Assembly (NCBI RefSeq): GCF_023502425.1
Contig: NZ_JAMFMA010000004.1
Coordinates: 248,001 to 312,000, forward strand
From: Flagellimonas spongiicola
Lineage (GTDB): Bacteria; Bacteroidota; Bacteroidia; Flavobacteriales; Flavobacteriaceae
Reading direction: 5' to 3'
Length of the DNA stretch: 64,000 nt
The notes under the pieces were generated by a model. It saw nothing but the letters and a program-made list of their open reading frames with translations. It made no database searches and was not told the origin of the DNA. Positions 28,277 through 36,559 of the stretch are shown here, one piece after another (within the stretch, counting starts at the first letter, position 1; the number at the start of each line of letters is the position of its first letter). Both the position numbers and the translations under genes were made by a program.

Positions 28277-29533
28277 CTAATTCAAGTTTTCATTGGAAAC
28301 CACAATATATTTGACATGTTTTTCCCCATTTATTTTGAACACTGGCATGGGACCTAATGCTTGGTACAATTTCGTGAGTGATGATTTTTCCATGGTCAGA
28401 TAGAGAAAATCAAATACCAAGGATTTAACTTTTGGCTTTAAGTTGTTAAGCGCGACTTCCTGCCATTCGGACTCCGGATGATTTACCAACTCATCCACAA
28501 GTTGATAAGAACCCTTATCCTTTATAGTCCCTGAATTTCTTTCCTTAATTCGATACCTTATTTTATGGAATAAGACATTCAAGCCTTTTTTGCGAAGAAA
28601 TGTTTTTAAATGGAGCTTTGAACTAATATAGGATGCAATTGCTCTTGAAACCATCGATTTAGGGTTGTACAATACATGATACTCAAATGTATATGTTTGT
28701 GTACTCCACCTTTCCTTATAATCGTAATGTCCCTTTGAAAAATCAATAGAAGTATATCCATTTTCCAAAGCCCATTCTATTAATGCCATAATACTGACCG
28801 TACCTAACCGAAACTTCGCAAAATCGATATCAAATACCCTAATGGCATCAATAATTCTTTGATTATCTAAAAAGAGCAGGTTAGCAGCTACTAATTCGTT
28901 ATCATTTCGAATGATAAACAAGGCGGCCTTTTCTTCTTGAATCATTGGATAAGCAACTTCTTTATAAAAGCGCCATTCTTCTGGATCAAGGTTATTGTTG
29001 TATTCTTTTTTTTGATGGAATCTACGTTCCAATAGTGTCTTGAAGTCATCAAAAACCAAATCATGATATTCCTTGGAAATTGACCCTTTGAGAATCTCAT
29101 AGCTTATGTTGAAACTGCTTTCCAAGCGCTTTCGGTACTTTTTGAATTTATACCTACTACTTTTTTTGAATTTGGATTTCATGAATGAATCCAAGGACTC
29201 AACGTTATCCATGTTAATCAGAAAACCTGGATATTGAGGGATTTTTTTCAACCCAATCTTGGAGGTGTTACCTGTCTTATAAACACCACTATTGCTCATT
29301 ACGTCTTGTATTAGGATAACACCGGAACCCAATGCAGCAAGTTTTTTTGTATCGACGGTATAACCTAACCCTTTGGTAAGATTTTTACCGGTATTTATCA
29401 TTATTGGCTTACCAACATTTTTAACAAGTTTGACTCCCTTTAGGCCATCAAAGGATAATGGAGCGTTTCCATTATTAAAATGACGTGTCCAAACATTTAT
29501 GAAAGTATCTGATATGAAGGGGTTGTCGCTCAT
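28277..29533 (-). CDS. GNAT-fold acyltransferase paralogue 4
   Basis: This 418-residue paralogue has the conserved blocks IPQYPGFLINMDNVESLDSFMKSKF, SRYKFKKYRKRLESSFNISYEI, RRFHQKKEYNNNL, ALFIIRNDNELVAANLLFL and IEWALENGYTSIDFSKGHYDYKERW. It carries the C-terminal extension of paralogues 1 and 2. Overall layout is like other BioF2/FemAB-type GNAT proteins. It starts with ATG at 29533, 11 bases after the FemAB-like gene, so it is second in the operon. A role in decorating the surface polysaccharide or its lipid carrier is inferred from the neighbourhood only. Confidence 0.75.
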   Translation of the reverse strand: MSDNPFISDTFINVWTRHFNNGNAPLSFDGLKGVKLVKNVGKPIMINTGKNLTKGLGYTVDTKKLAALGSGVILIQDVMSNSGVYKTGNTSKIGLKKIPQYPGFLINMDNVESLDSFMKSKFKKSSRYKFKKYRKRLESSFNISYEILKGSISKEYHDLVFDDFKTLLERRFHQKKEYNNNLDPEEWRFYKEVAYPMIQEEKAALFIIRNDNELVAANLLFLDNQRIIDAIRVFDIDFAKFRLGTVSIMALIEWALENGYTSIDFSKGHYDYKERWSTQTYTFEYHVLYNPKSMVSRAIASYISSKLHLKTFLRKKGLNVLFHKIRYRIKERNSGTIKDKGSYQLVDELVNHPESEWQEVALNNLKPKVKSLVFDFLYLTMEKSSLTKLYQALGPMPVFKINGEKHVKYIVVSNENLN

Positions 29534-29544
29534 TTCTATCTACA

Positions 29545-30588
29545 TTAGGATAAAATGTTGCAACGATAGCACGGAAAGAATTTTTGACAACTCATACTTT
29601 CAAAGCCACACTGAATATTTCTACTGGAAACCAAATCTGCATAGACATTTTGATCTACAATGAATTTCCAAACCTTGAAGTTTTTGAAGTTTTTTGAAAA
29701 ACCGGATTTAAAACGAAATAGGCTGTCACAGTTATTGCCAACACCCCCACCTAGATTAAAATATTTAAAATCACCATGGGTTCCTGAAACACGCATGTCA
29801 TCTATTAATAGTTTGATAGGGTTTAGTTTTAAATATTCTTTTTTAACGCCAGATAGATGATAATGGATAATATCATTCACAATAGTGAAAATGGCACCTC
29901 CTGCTAATTCTTGACTTGCCGCGTCATAGGCCAACAAGAATTTTGTTTTAAAGTCAGTACTTTTCCAAAGACTTAGAAAATAACTGCCTGGAAAGAAATA
30001 ACGGTCATTGGCATTTACGCGGAGCATGTTCTCATAATAAATAGAGACCAATTTTTTGATTTGCTCCTCGTTTTCTGCTTCCTTGATTATGTACTTTTTT
30101 CTACACTTATTGATATAGGTGCGGAGTCTCGGATTATAAGCACGGCGCTGGGATTCCAAATCCAGTGTTAGATCAATGTTGATTAGATTGCCCAATTTCT
30201 CGATATTACCAGAATTTTGCAAAACCGTAGATTGATTCGGGATATAGGGGTTTAATCTAGAGAATACAGAGGCAACTGCTCTTTGTTTAAGGAACTCCTT
30301 TAATTCTAATGAAAATTTATCATGATCAAAATCTTCAGAAATATTTTTGGAAATAGGACCACTGTAGCCATAGGCCGAGGTAGCATCGTTATGGGCTGTA
30401 TCTCTTATTGCCTTTACGATTAATGGTATGGCCACCAGGCAATCTTGTTTTTCATAGGTTATAAGAATAGGTTTTTCCCCATTCTTTTTAGAAATCTGAT
30501 GGTATTCGTAGGTGTGATAGATATCATATGTATCCACCTTTTGTAGAACAGCGTTCCACTCTTCTTTATTTTCTATAACGGATATCAT
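29545..30588 (-). CDS. FemAB-like GNAT-fold transferase
   Basis: This 347-residue protein is of the FemA/FemB/peptidoglycan-bridge type. YDIYHTYEYHQISKKNGEKPILI opens the first GNAT-like half. LRTYINKCRKKYIIKEAENEEQIKKLVSIYYENM is the typical helical entry of the second, and GGAIFTIVNDIIHYHLSGVKKEYLKLNPIKLLIDDM is the characteristic acceptor-site block. FemAB proteins move amino acids from aminoacyl-tRNA to lipid II. Members found in polysaccharide loci are thought to acylate or aminoacylate glycans, but this is poorly documented. It is first in the operon with the four GNAT paralogues, although its motifs differ from theirs. A -7 promoter element lies about 59 bases upstream. Confidence 0.82.
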   Translation of the reverse strand: MISVIENKEEWNAVLQKVDTYDIYHTYEYHQISKKNGEKPILITYEKQDCLVAIPLIVKAIRDTAHNDATSAYGYSGPISKNISEDFDHDKFSLELKEFLKQRAVASVFSRLNPYIPNQSTVLQNSGNIEKLGNLINIDLTLDLESQRRAYNPRLRTYINKCRKKYIIKEAENEEQIKKLVSIYYENMLRVNANDRYFFPGSYFLSLWKSTDFKTKFLLAYDAASQELAGGAIFTIVNDIIHYHLSGVKKEYLKLNPIKLLIDDMRVSGTHGDFKYFNLGGGVGNNCDSLFRFKSGFSKNFKNFKVWKFIVDQNVYADLVSSRNIQCGFESMSCQKFFPCYRCNILS

Positions 30589-30646
30589 CCCTGGTAAGGC
30601 GTGGTTGGTAAATTTGTCAATTAGACTGGTTTGAAGAATTCTAATA

Positions 30647-30654
30647 CAAAGATA
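30647..30654 (-). promoter_or_regulatory. -7 promoter element of the GNAT operon
   Basis: The minus strand reads TATCTTTG, an exact TAnnTTTG match, 59 bases before the ATG at 30588. A 13-base palindrome (30673-30685) lies 18 bases upstream and could be an operator. Confidence 0.45.
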
Positions 30655-30672
30655 TATTCAAGCCCTACCTAA

Positions 30673-30685
30673 CGTTAATTTAACG
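30673..30685. promoter_or_regulatory. Palindrome near the GNAT operon promoter
   Basis: CGTTAA-T-TTAACG is a perfect 6+1+6 inverted repeat placed where a -33 element of the 30647-30654 promoter would be. It may bind a regulator, but a palindrome this short can arise by chance. Confidence 0.3.
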
Positions 30686-30850
30686 GATTAATGACGTAAA
30701 ATCTCGATAACTGAATCATCTGAATCAGAAAGGAATTTTAAGGGGCAATCTGAATTCAATATTAAAGCCGTATTCCAAGCTTAGTTAGCCGGAATTCTGA
30801 ATTTGAAATTAGCCTCAAACGAGCTGTTGATTATTGTAAAGCAATAAATT

Positions 30851-31873
30851 CTAAGGCTTTAGTCGCATTATTCCAATACCCAAAAAGAGCAAGGTTTTGT
30901 TATTGAAAATGGGTACTACAGTAGCATTGTACAACTTTCGATTTTTACTATTTCCAATACCACCAACCTTAGGGTCAATAGGATAGGCTTCCAAAGAATT
31001 TAATTTAGTTAGGATTTCCTTTAGTTCCTTGAAGCTCATCAACCTGAATTTTAGGGTCCTGATAATTAATGCAAAAACAAAAGATTGCTGTCTTGCCTTA
31101 AGTCTTTTTACTGCCTTGCCATAACCAGGATGTGCGCTATCCATTTTGCCCATCAAGTCACGGAAAATCTCTATGGCATAGACCATTCCCTTGATAAATT
31201 TTAGATTATGGGCTTTGTCCGTGCTAGTTACTATGGAATTTTCAACAACGACATATCTATGTACATCCAAATCTATTTTAGCTGCCGCCTCTGCCTTTAA
31301 AAACAAACTAGCCGTAAATATGGCATCCTCGTATAATGTACCTTCGATGAATTTAATTCCAGAAGTTTCAAGGAATTCCCGCTTTACGATATAGCGCCAT
31401 GCTTCATTTCTAAAACCGTGATCGGCCACATATGTAATTCCATCTTTAATATTGATTTCCAAAGCTTCAATATTTTGGGATCGAATTTCCGGAACTTTTC
31501 CATTTTCTATTTGAATGGTATTGAATTCAAGAATATCAAGATTATTATCGGTTGCTATGTTCAAAAGAGGCTCCAATATGTTCTTGGCCAAATAATCATC
31601 CGCATCCAAAAAGTATAGGTATTCGCCTTTAGCAGCTTCAAGTGCTCTGTTTCTAGCTGCACTTGGTCCTTGGTTTTTTTGACTTATAAGATGGATGTTT
31701 GTATGTTTTTCAGCAAACTCCTGAGCTATTTTAGGTCCGGAATCCTTAGAGCCATCATCTACAATAACTATTTCGTAGGTATCCTCAGAAAGGTTTTGAT
31801 CAAGGAGACTTTTTAAGCACCGGTCAATATATTTTTCTTTGTTATATAGAGGAATCAAAATACTAAATCTCAT
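30851..31873 (-). CDS. Family 2 glycosyltransferase
   Basis: This 340-residue cytoplasmic glycosyltransferase has a GT-A fold. The N-terminus has RFSILIPLYNKEKYIDRCLKSLLDQ. The nucleotide-binding VDDGSKDSG follows, then the DxD-type motif YFLDADDYL near residue 95. The C-terminal half is helical with basic stretches (VKRLKARQQSFVFALIIRTLKFRL) and probably associates with the membrane face. It would add one sugar from a nucleotide-sugar donor to the growing lipid-linked glycan. Donor and linkage cannot be told from sequence. It is a single-gene unit with gaps of 190 and 262 bases on either side and its own -7 element at 31972-31979. Confidence 0.9.
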   Translation of the reverse strand: MRFSILIPLYNKEKYIDRCLKSLLDQNLSEDTYEIVIVDDGSKDSGPKIAQEFAEKHTNIHLISQKNQGPSAARNRALEAAKGEYLYFLDADDYLAKNILEPLLNIATDNNLDILEFNTIQIENGKVPEIRSQNIEALEINIKDGITYVADHGFRNEAWRYIVKREFLETSGIKFIEGTLYEDAIFTASLFLKAEAAAKIDLDVHRYVVVENSIVTSTDKAHNLKFIKGMVYAIEIFRDLMGKMDSAHPGYGKAVKRLKARQQSFVFALIIRTLKFRLMSFKELKEILTKLNSLEAYPIDPKVGGIGNSKNRKLYNATVVPIFNNKTLLFLGIGIMRLKP

Positions 31874-31971
31874 GAGTACTGGTATTGGGTTGATTGGTTA
31901 GTGTTGCGGGACTGGTTCGTACTAGTTTATTCTATTGTTAAAGACTAACATTGTGAGTCAAACAGTCTAAT

Positions 31972-31979
31972 CAAAAGTA
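31972..31979 (-). promoter_or_regulatory. -7 promoter element before the GT2 gene
   Basis: The minus strand reads TACTTTTG, an exact -7 consensus match, about 100 bases before the ATG at 31873. It implies a fairly long leader. No clear -33 element is visible. Confidence 0.35.
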
Positions 31980-32063
31980 ATATCCGTTTAAATGGATTAA
32001 AATTTAATGGTTTTACTACGGGATTATTTGTTGTTCTGCATAGAATTACTGGTTGGTCCTGCG

Positions 32064-33335
32064 CTAATAGTCATTTTCGTTAAAGGGGTTTAGCCATTCA
32101 AGAATCATATTGTCCCCGTTGGTATCCTTTATTTTAAGTATATCCTCAAATTCCTTTATTTTTTTGTTTATATCGATAATGTTATCCGCAACTACATAAA
32201 TTCTGGAATAAACCTGTCTTTCCGTGCCTAACCATTCTTGTTTAACTTCATCACCAAGATTGAAACGCTCCAATGCAAATACTACATTTTCATTTTCTTT
32301 TATTATATCAATCCCTTCAATTGATCCAATAGTTCCACCTGTTAGGAGTACCCATATGGTACAAGCGTTCTTACCTTTAAATAGATAATCATTTTTTAAA
32401 TGGAAGTCATCATCTCCTAATACCCCGGTAAAGGCGTAGTCAACTAACATATTTCGGTGATCAAAGCCGTTGTAATGCGCAACGTGTATATGTGGAGCTT
32501 CTCCTTGCAACCTAAATCCAGGATCATAAGCATATACAATGCCGTTTTCCACAAAAAACTGGATGTTCAATATCCCATTTTGGATTTTTAGCCCTTTAAA
32601 CAGCTCAACCAATTTGGGATGTACGTCCCTAACAAATAAATCGGTGTATTTGGAAGGGTAGACTGCGCCAATACAGACAGGACTGGAATCACCTTGTTTT
32701 TTTGTGGTGATTCGGTCTGAAACTGCCGAAATATATGCTACTCCATCCTTAAAGGTGTAATAGGCAGCCATATCATCACAATCCATGTATTTTTCAACCA
32801 AAACCACACCTTTTTTGGAAAACTTAAGGGCAGTTTTAACAGATTCTTGATAATCCTCATCATCCCTGCAGATTTTCATTCCTACGCCGCCACCATTGTC
32901 CACGGGTTTGATCATTAACGGATAGTCTATGTTTTCAGGTTTGTCTATTCCGGTATTTTCATCTAAATATATTCCAGGGATATCTTGGATATTGTATTCA
33001 TGGCAATATCGTTTAAAACCATCTTTACTGCTGAATGCTTCAATGGCTTCCTTGGTGGCGTAACAATGGATGTTCAGTTTTTCGCAGATTTCCCGGTAGG
33101 GTTTAACCAAAATGTCAGCAACACCTACCAAAACCGCATCCACTTCCCGTTCTTTGGCAAGTTGAACGATTCTGTCTACTTCAAAGACATTGATATCGTA
33201 ACTTTCGTGGGCATTCTTTTTAGCAGGAGAGCCGTGGCTCATATCCACAACTATTGTGTAAACGCCCATGGATATTGCGGTTTCAACTAGTACCGCAGTT
33301 TCGGGATTACCCCCTAATATCATCAGTTTTTTCAT
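32064..33335 (-). CDS. ATP-grasp ligase of unknown substrate
   Basis: This 423-residue cytoplasmic protein has the three-part ATP-grasp layout. The pre-ATP-grasp Rossmann domain starts KKLMILGGNPETAVLVETA. The lysine and glycine-rich loop is in YPLMIKPVDNGGGVGMKI (about residues 142-160). The metal and phosphate-binding end is INIQFF and YDPGFRLQGEAP. Such enzymes couple ATP to ligation of a carboxylate with an amine, thiol or other nucleophile through an acylphosphate. It resembles CarB/PurD-like ATP-grasp proteins but is not one of the standard biosynthetic enzymes. It is the last gene of the SDR, SMP-30, GT2, ATP-grasp unit. It probably forms an amide on a sugar acid or amino sugar of the glycan (inference). 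Confidence 0.85.
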   Translation of the reverse strand: MKKLMILGGNPETAVLVETAISMGVYTIVVDMSHGSPAKKNAHESYDINVFEVDRIVQLAKEREVDAVLVGVADILVKPYREICEKLNIHCYATKEAIEAFSSKDGFKRYCHEYNIQDIPGIYLDENTGIDKPENIDYPLMIKPVDNGGGVGMKICRDDEDYQESVKTALKFSKKGVVLVEKYMDCDDMAAYYTFKDGVAYISAVSDRITTKKQGDSSPVCIGAVYPSKYTDLFVRDVHPKLVELFKGLKIQNGILNIQFFVENGIVYAYDPGFRLQGEAPHIHVAHYNGFDHRNMLVDYAFTGVLGDDDFHLKNDYLFKGKNACTIWVLLTGGTIGSIEGIDIIKENENVVFALERFNLGDEVKQEWLGTERQVYSRIYVVADNIIDINKKIKEFEDILKIKDTNGDNMILEWLNPFNENDY

Positions 33336-33373
33336 AAGTAAAACCTCGTTAATTCTTGTTTTTACTGCTTGTG

Positions 33374-34615
33374 TTATTGTTTAACGTTGTCCAGGTATTT
33401 AAAATCTTTGTCGAATCCTAGCTTTTCCAGCAACTTACTTACCTTATTGAAATCGGTATTGATATTTACAATTTTCTCCTTGTCAATTCCCATAAGGAAC
33501 AATTCCTTGGATATGTTATGGAAATTAGTTGGATTTATTGTTGCAATAATCAAGGCATCAAACTCATCATTATTGAAAGAACTAATTGGTTTGACTCGAT
33601 TACCACCGATACTGAGTTCATGGTAATCTATGTCTATCCATTCCTTAACATTGAAAAAATGATGTTTGGTATTGGTAGAAAGTATATGTTGACCAAACGA
33701 CCCTGAACTGTATACAATTACTTTGGATTCGGGGCCAACATTTAGAAATGGATTAAACAAAAGTTCATCATTTTCATCATATATGAGTCCACCAGATCGT
33801 ACCAAAATCTGTGAATAGAGGTAATATGTAATTTGCTTCTTTAGATTATTGTCATCCAGGATACCACTTAATCTCGTTTTTAAAAAATGCATTAAAAGAC
33901 CCAATCGGTAATACTCCATTTTAGGGTTTTCTATGGATTTTACGATAGAATCATGTCTTTGTCGATAATAGTATACAGGAATACTACTTATTATCAATTT
34001 TTTTGAAATAGCAAGATATGCATAGGTAATAGCAGCATCTTCACCCATTATTATGTCGTTGGGTACATCATAAAGTACGTTAGCCAACAGTTCTTTTCTA
34101 AAAAGTTTGTTCCAAACATATGTAGAGATATCGTGCTCACAAAATCGCCCATTGTAGATAGCATTGGGTAAAATTGACCCTTTAATTGTTTGGGCATTGT
34201 AGATACCGGTATTTCTTGGCTTAAAGGTCTCTATTTTTCCATCAAACTCCCGAAAATGACCTGTTACAACCAAATCTGCTTCATTGGCTACGGCAAGTTT
34301 ATAGAGCACATCCAAATAATACTTGTCCACCCAATCATCTCCATCCACAAACGCTATGTATTTTCCCGTAGCATTTTGTAATCCAGCTTTTCTTGCACTC
34401 AGCAAACCGCCATTTTCTTTATGGACAACCTTTATACGTGAATCTTTTGCGGCATACGTATCACAAATCTGAGGGCAACTATCCGGACTACCGTCATTGA
34501 CCAAAACTAGTTCAAAGTGTTGGAAGGACTGGTTAATGATGCTTTCTATACATTGGGCCAAATAGTCCTCAATCTTATAGATTGGTACAATTACACTGAT
34601 TTTTACATCATTCAT
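33374..34615 (-). CDS. Family 2 glycosyltransferase with C-terminal Rossmann-like domain
   Basis: In this 413-residue protein, residues about 5-230 form a GT-A domain with KISVIVPIYKIEDYLAQCIES, NDGSPDSCP, GGLLSARKAG and the donor-site YIAFVDGDDWVDKYY. Residues about 295-400 form a separate alpha/beta domain beginning SKVIVYSSGSFGQHIL and including DALIIATINP, which resembles a small nucleotide-binding Rossmann unit. Such tails occur in some capsule transferases, but their role is unclear. It overlaps the SMP-30 gene by 8 bases (34608-34615) and precedes the ATP-grasp gene by 38 bases, so all belong to one transcript. Confidence 0.9.
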   Translation of the reverse strand: MNDVKISVIVPIYKIEDYLAQCIESIINQSFQHFELVLVNDGSPDSCPQICDTYAAKDSRIKVVHKENGGLLSARKAGLQNATGKYIAFVDGDDWVDKYYLDVLYKLAVANEADLVVTGHFREFDGKIETFKPRNTGIYNAQTIKGSILPNAIYNGRFCEHDISTYVWNKLFRKELLANVLYDVPNDIIMGEDAAITYAYLAISKKLIISSIPVYYYRQRHDSIVKSIENPKMEYYRLGLLMHFLKTRLSGILDDNNLKKQITYYLYSQILVRSGGLIYDENDELLFNPFLNVGPESKVIVYSSGSFGQHILSTNTKHHFFNVKEWIDIDYHELSIGGNRVKPISSFNNDEFDALIIATINPTNFHNISKELFLMGIDKEKIVNINTDFNKVSKLLEKLGFDKDFKYLDNVKQ

Positions 34616-35438
34616 TGGTTCTAAGTTTATCTAATTCAATGTAAAATAGCCCACCGCCAAAATTGTCAGTTTCTGATTCAGATTTTGCCGTAGTGACGTA
34701 TAAATTACCAAGGTTGTCAAAACAGCATGAGGTAATGTTGGAACAAGGTAGATCAATTAAATCAAGTTGAATTCCGCTATTCGGATCCCATTTTGAAACA
34801 CATCCACCACCCCATTCGGCAATCCAAAGCATCCCTTTTTCATCAATGCACATACCATCTGGACTGCTATCGCCCGCAAAAGTAATTGCATACGAATCGA
34901 ATTCCACTGTACCATTTTCCGTATTGTAATTATACTTGGCAACTTTCCGTGTTGGGGTGTCTATAAAATACAAAACGCGTTCATCCGAAGTAAATGCTAA
35001 TCCGTTTGATATGGTTGTTTCCGTGATAATGGTGCTATACTTACCCTTATAATACGAAAAAACCTTGCCTTTATTATTTATAATCTTAGGATATCCCATG
35101 GTACCTATAATTATTCGTCCGCTGGAATCTTGAATACCATCGTTGAATCGCATATCATCTTCGATTTCAATTTGAAACTTAAACGTTGCCGTCAGCGTAT
35201 TGAAATCCACAGAATAAAAACCTTCTTTACTTGCAATCAATACTTTTTTGAATCCAATTATATATATGCAACTTGTTGGAGAGTTGAACTTTAAACTTAA
35301 TATTTCCTTTGTCTCGGGATTATAGCAATACGCTAAGCGATCAAGGATGGAAACAAAATATAATAAGTTATTCTGATGATCAAACACCGGGCCTTCCAAC
35401 AATTCGGTACAGGTATGAAAAACCAATTTTGGAATCAT
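34608..35438 (-). CDS. SMP-30/gluconolactonase-type protein
   Basis: This 276-residue protein is a predicted six-bladed beta-propeller. LLEGPVFDHQNNLLYFVSI carries the metal-binding Glu. RFNDGIQDSSGRIIIGTM has the conserved Asn-Asp, ISNGLAFTSDERVLYFIDT has the Asn-Gly ligand, and SPDGMCIDEKGMLWIAEWGGG is the classic catalytic Asp block. Family members hydrolyse sugar lactones to aldonic acids. There is no signal peptide, so it is cytoplasmic. It lies 9 bases after an SDR oxidoreductase that could make the lactone, and overlaps the next gene, a GT2. The exact sugar is unknown. Confidence 0.9.
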   Translation of the reverse strand: MIPKLVFHTCTELLEGPVFDHQNNLLYFVSILDRLAYCYNPETKEILSLKFNSPTSCIYIIGFKKVLIASKEGFYSVDFNTLTATFKFQIEIEDDMRFNDGIQDSSGRIIIGTMGYPKIINNKGKVFSYYKGKYSTIITETTISNGLAFTSDERVLYFIDTPTRKVAKYNYNTENGTVEFDSYAITFAGDSSPDGMCIDEKGMLWIAEWGGGCVSKWDPNSGIQLDLIDLPCSNITSCCFDNLGNLYVTTAKSESETDNFGGGLFYIELDKLRTNE

Positions 35439-35447
35439 AATATTGGA

Positions 35448-36194
35448 TTAAATGTATTCGCCACCCGTAACTCTTAAAATTGAACCAGTAGCCATTGCGG
35501 AATCGTCTGATATAAAGTACATAACTGCGGGAACCGGGTCAGAGGTATTCAGCATTCTACCCATGGGCAGAACTTTAGACGCCTTATCCTTTAACTCATT
35601 CTCACTAATACCTTCCTGTGCACGTAAGGCCAATTCTCCTTCTGTATTTGTCCAGCCCATCACAAGGTAGTTAGACCTAATACCATACTTGGCATAGTGG
35701 TGCGCTATATGGGTGGATAGTGTATATAATGTACTTTTAGTAAGTGCATATGCAGTGCGATCAGCCTGGCCATAATCCATGTGTGCAGAACCAAAGAAGA
35801 TTACACTTCCAGATTGTTGCTGCATCATTGTCCTTAAAACATGTTTCAATAAAAAATAGGGTGCTTTTAAATTCACATTGAAAACACTATCATAGGTACT
35901 TTCATCAGTTTCAATTATAGAAGATACAGGGGTAATACCTGCGTATAGTACTAGGGCATCAATTCTTCCGAATTTCGCTATTGTGGTATTGTGAAAATTC
36001 TCAATTTCTTCAATATTGTTTAAATCCAGTTGATGGAAATAAAGCTTTTTTTCAGCATTTAAACTTGTAATTAGTTGATTGCCTTGTTCCAAGTTTCTAC
36101 CACTAAAAGCCACATTGTAGTCCTTATCTAGACATGCTTTTAATATTTCTTTGCCAACGCCTTTCGCGCCGCCTAAAATCATTACGGTTTTCAT
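35448..36194 (-). CDS. Short-chain dehydrogenase/reductase
   Basis: This 248-residue classical SDR starts MKTVMILGGAKGVGKEIL, giving the cofactor loop GGAKGVGKE. It also has ALVLYAGITPVSS (the NNAG-type position), VIFFGSAHM with the catalytic Ser and YALTKSTLY with the catalytic Tyr and Lys. Arg in FSGRNLE suggests NADP binding. The ending ATGSILRVTGGEYI is typical. The substrate is not evident. With the following SMP-30 lactonase gene, a sugar 1-dehydrogenase is an attractive guess. The ATG at 36194 fits the family start better than an in-frame codon at 36221. It is first in its operon. Confidence 0.9.
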   Translation of the reverse strand: MKTVMILGGAKGVGKEILKACLDKDYNVAFSGRNLEQGNQLITSLNAEKKLYFHQLDLNNIEEIENFHNTTIAKFGRIDALVLYAGITPVSSIIETDESTYDSVFNVNLKAPYFLLKHVLRTMMQQQSGSVIFFGSAHMDYGQADRTAYALTKSTLYTLSTHIAHHYAKYGIRSNYLVMGWTNTEGELALRAQEGISENELKDKASKVLPMGRMLNTSDPVPAVMYFISDDSAMATGSILRVTGGEYI

Positions 36195-36559
36195 AAGTTT
36201 TTCTGCTGATGGAATTGTCAACTAAAGCTGGTCAAATCTAGTTATAATTTCGGTGTAATTGGATTTTCATCTGTATAATGGAACATAATTCGGTTAATGG
36301 ACAATTGTGCCCACATTACTAAGAACTAACAGCATTTATAACCTTGTTTATGTCATAAAATTGTATGTAAACTGCGGCTAATTTCTTGAAAACCGCTATT
36401 GTTTGTAATGTGTTTTCAACGATCAATACAGTTACTTGAAAGTGTTTTGTATTAATCAAGAAAAAATTCTCTTTCTTCGTGTTTGAAACTTATCGCAAAA
36501 CCAAAGACAACAATAAATTGTTATACATTGGAAATTATTTATAACCTAAACTAAGTTAA
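36195..36559. promoter_or_regulatory. Divergent intergenic region, 365 bases
   Basis: It separates the minus-strand SDR operon from the plus-strand PglC-type gene. A -7 element TAGATTTG lies at 36233-36240 on the minus strand. A near-palindrome around ACAATTGT is at 36300-36310. The rest is AT-rich, without a convincing ORF, repeat or RNA structure. No TAnnTTTG element was found for the plus-strand gene. Confidence 0.4.
36233..36240 (-). promoter_or_regulatory. -7 promoter element of the SDR operon
   Basis: The minus strand reads TAGATTTG, matching TAnnTTTG, 38 bases before the ATG at 36194. No -33 TTG is visible at standard distance. Confidence 0.4.
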
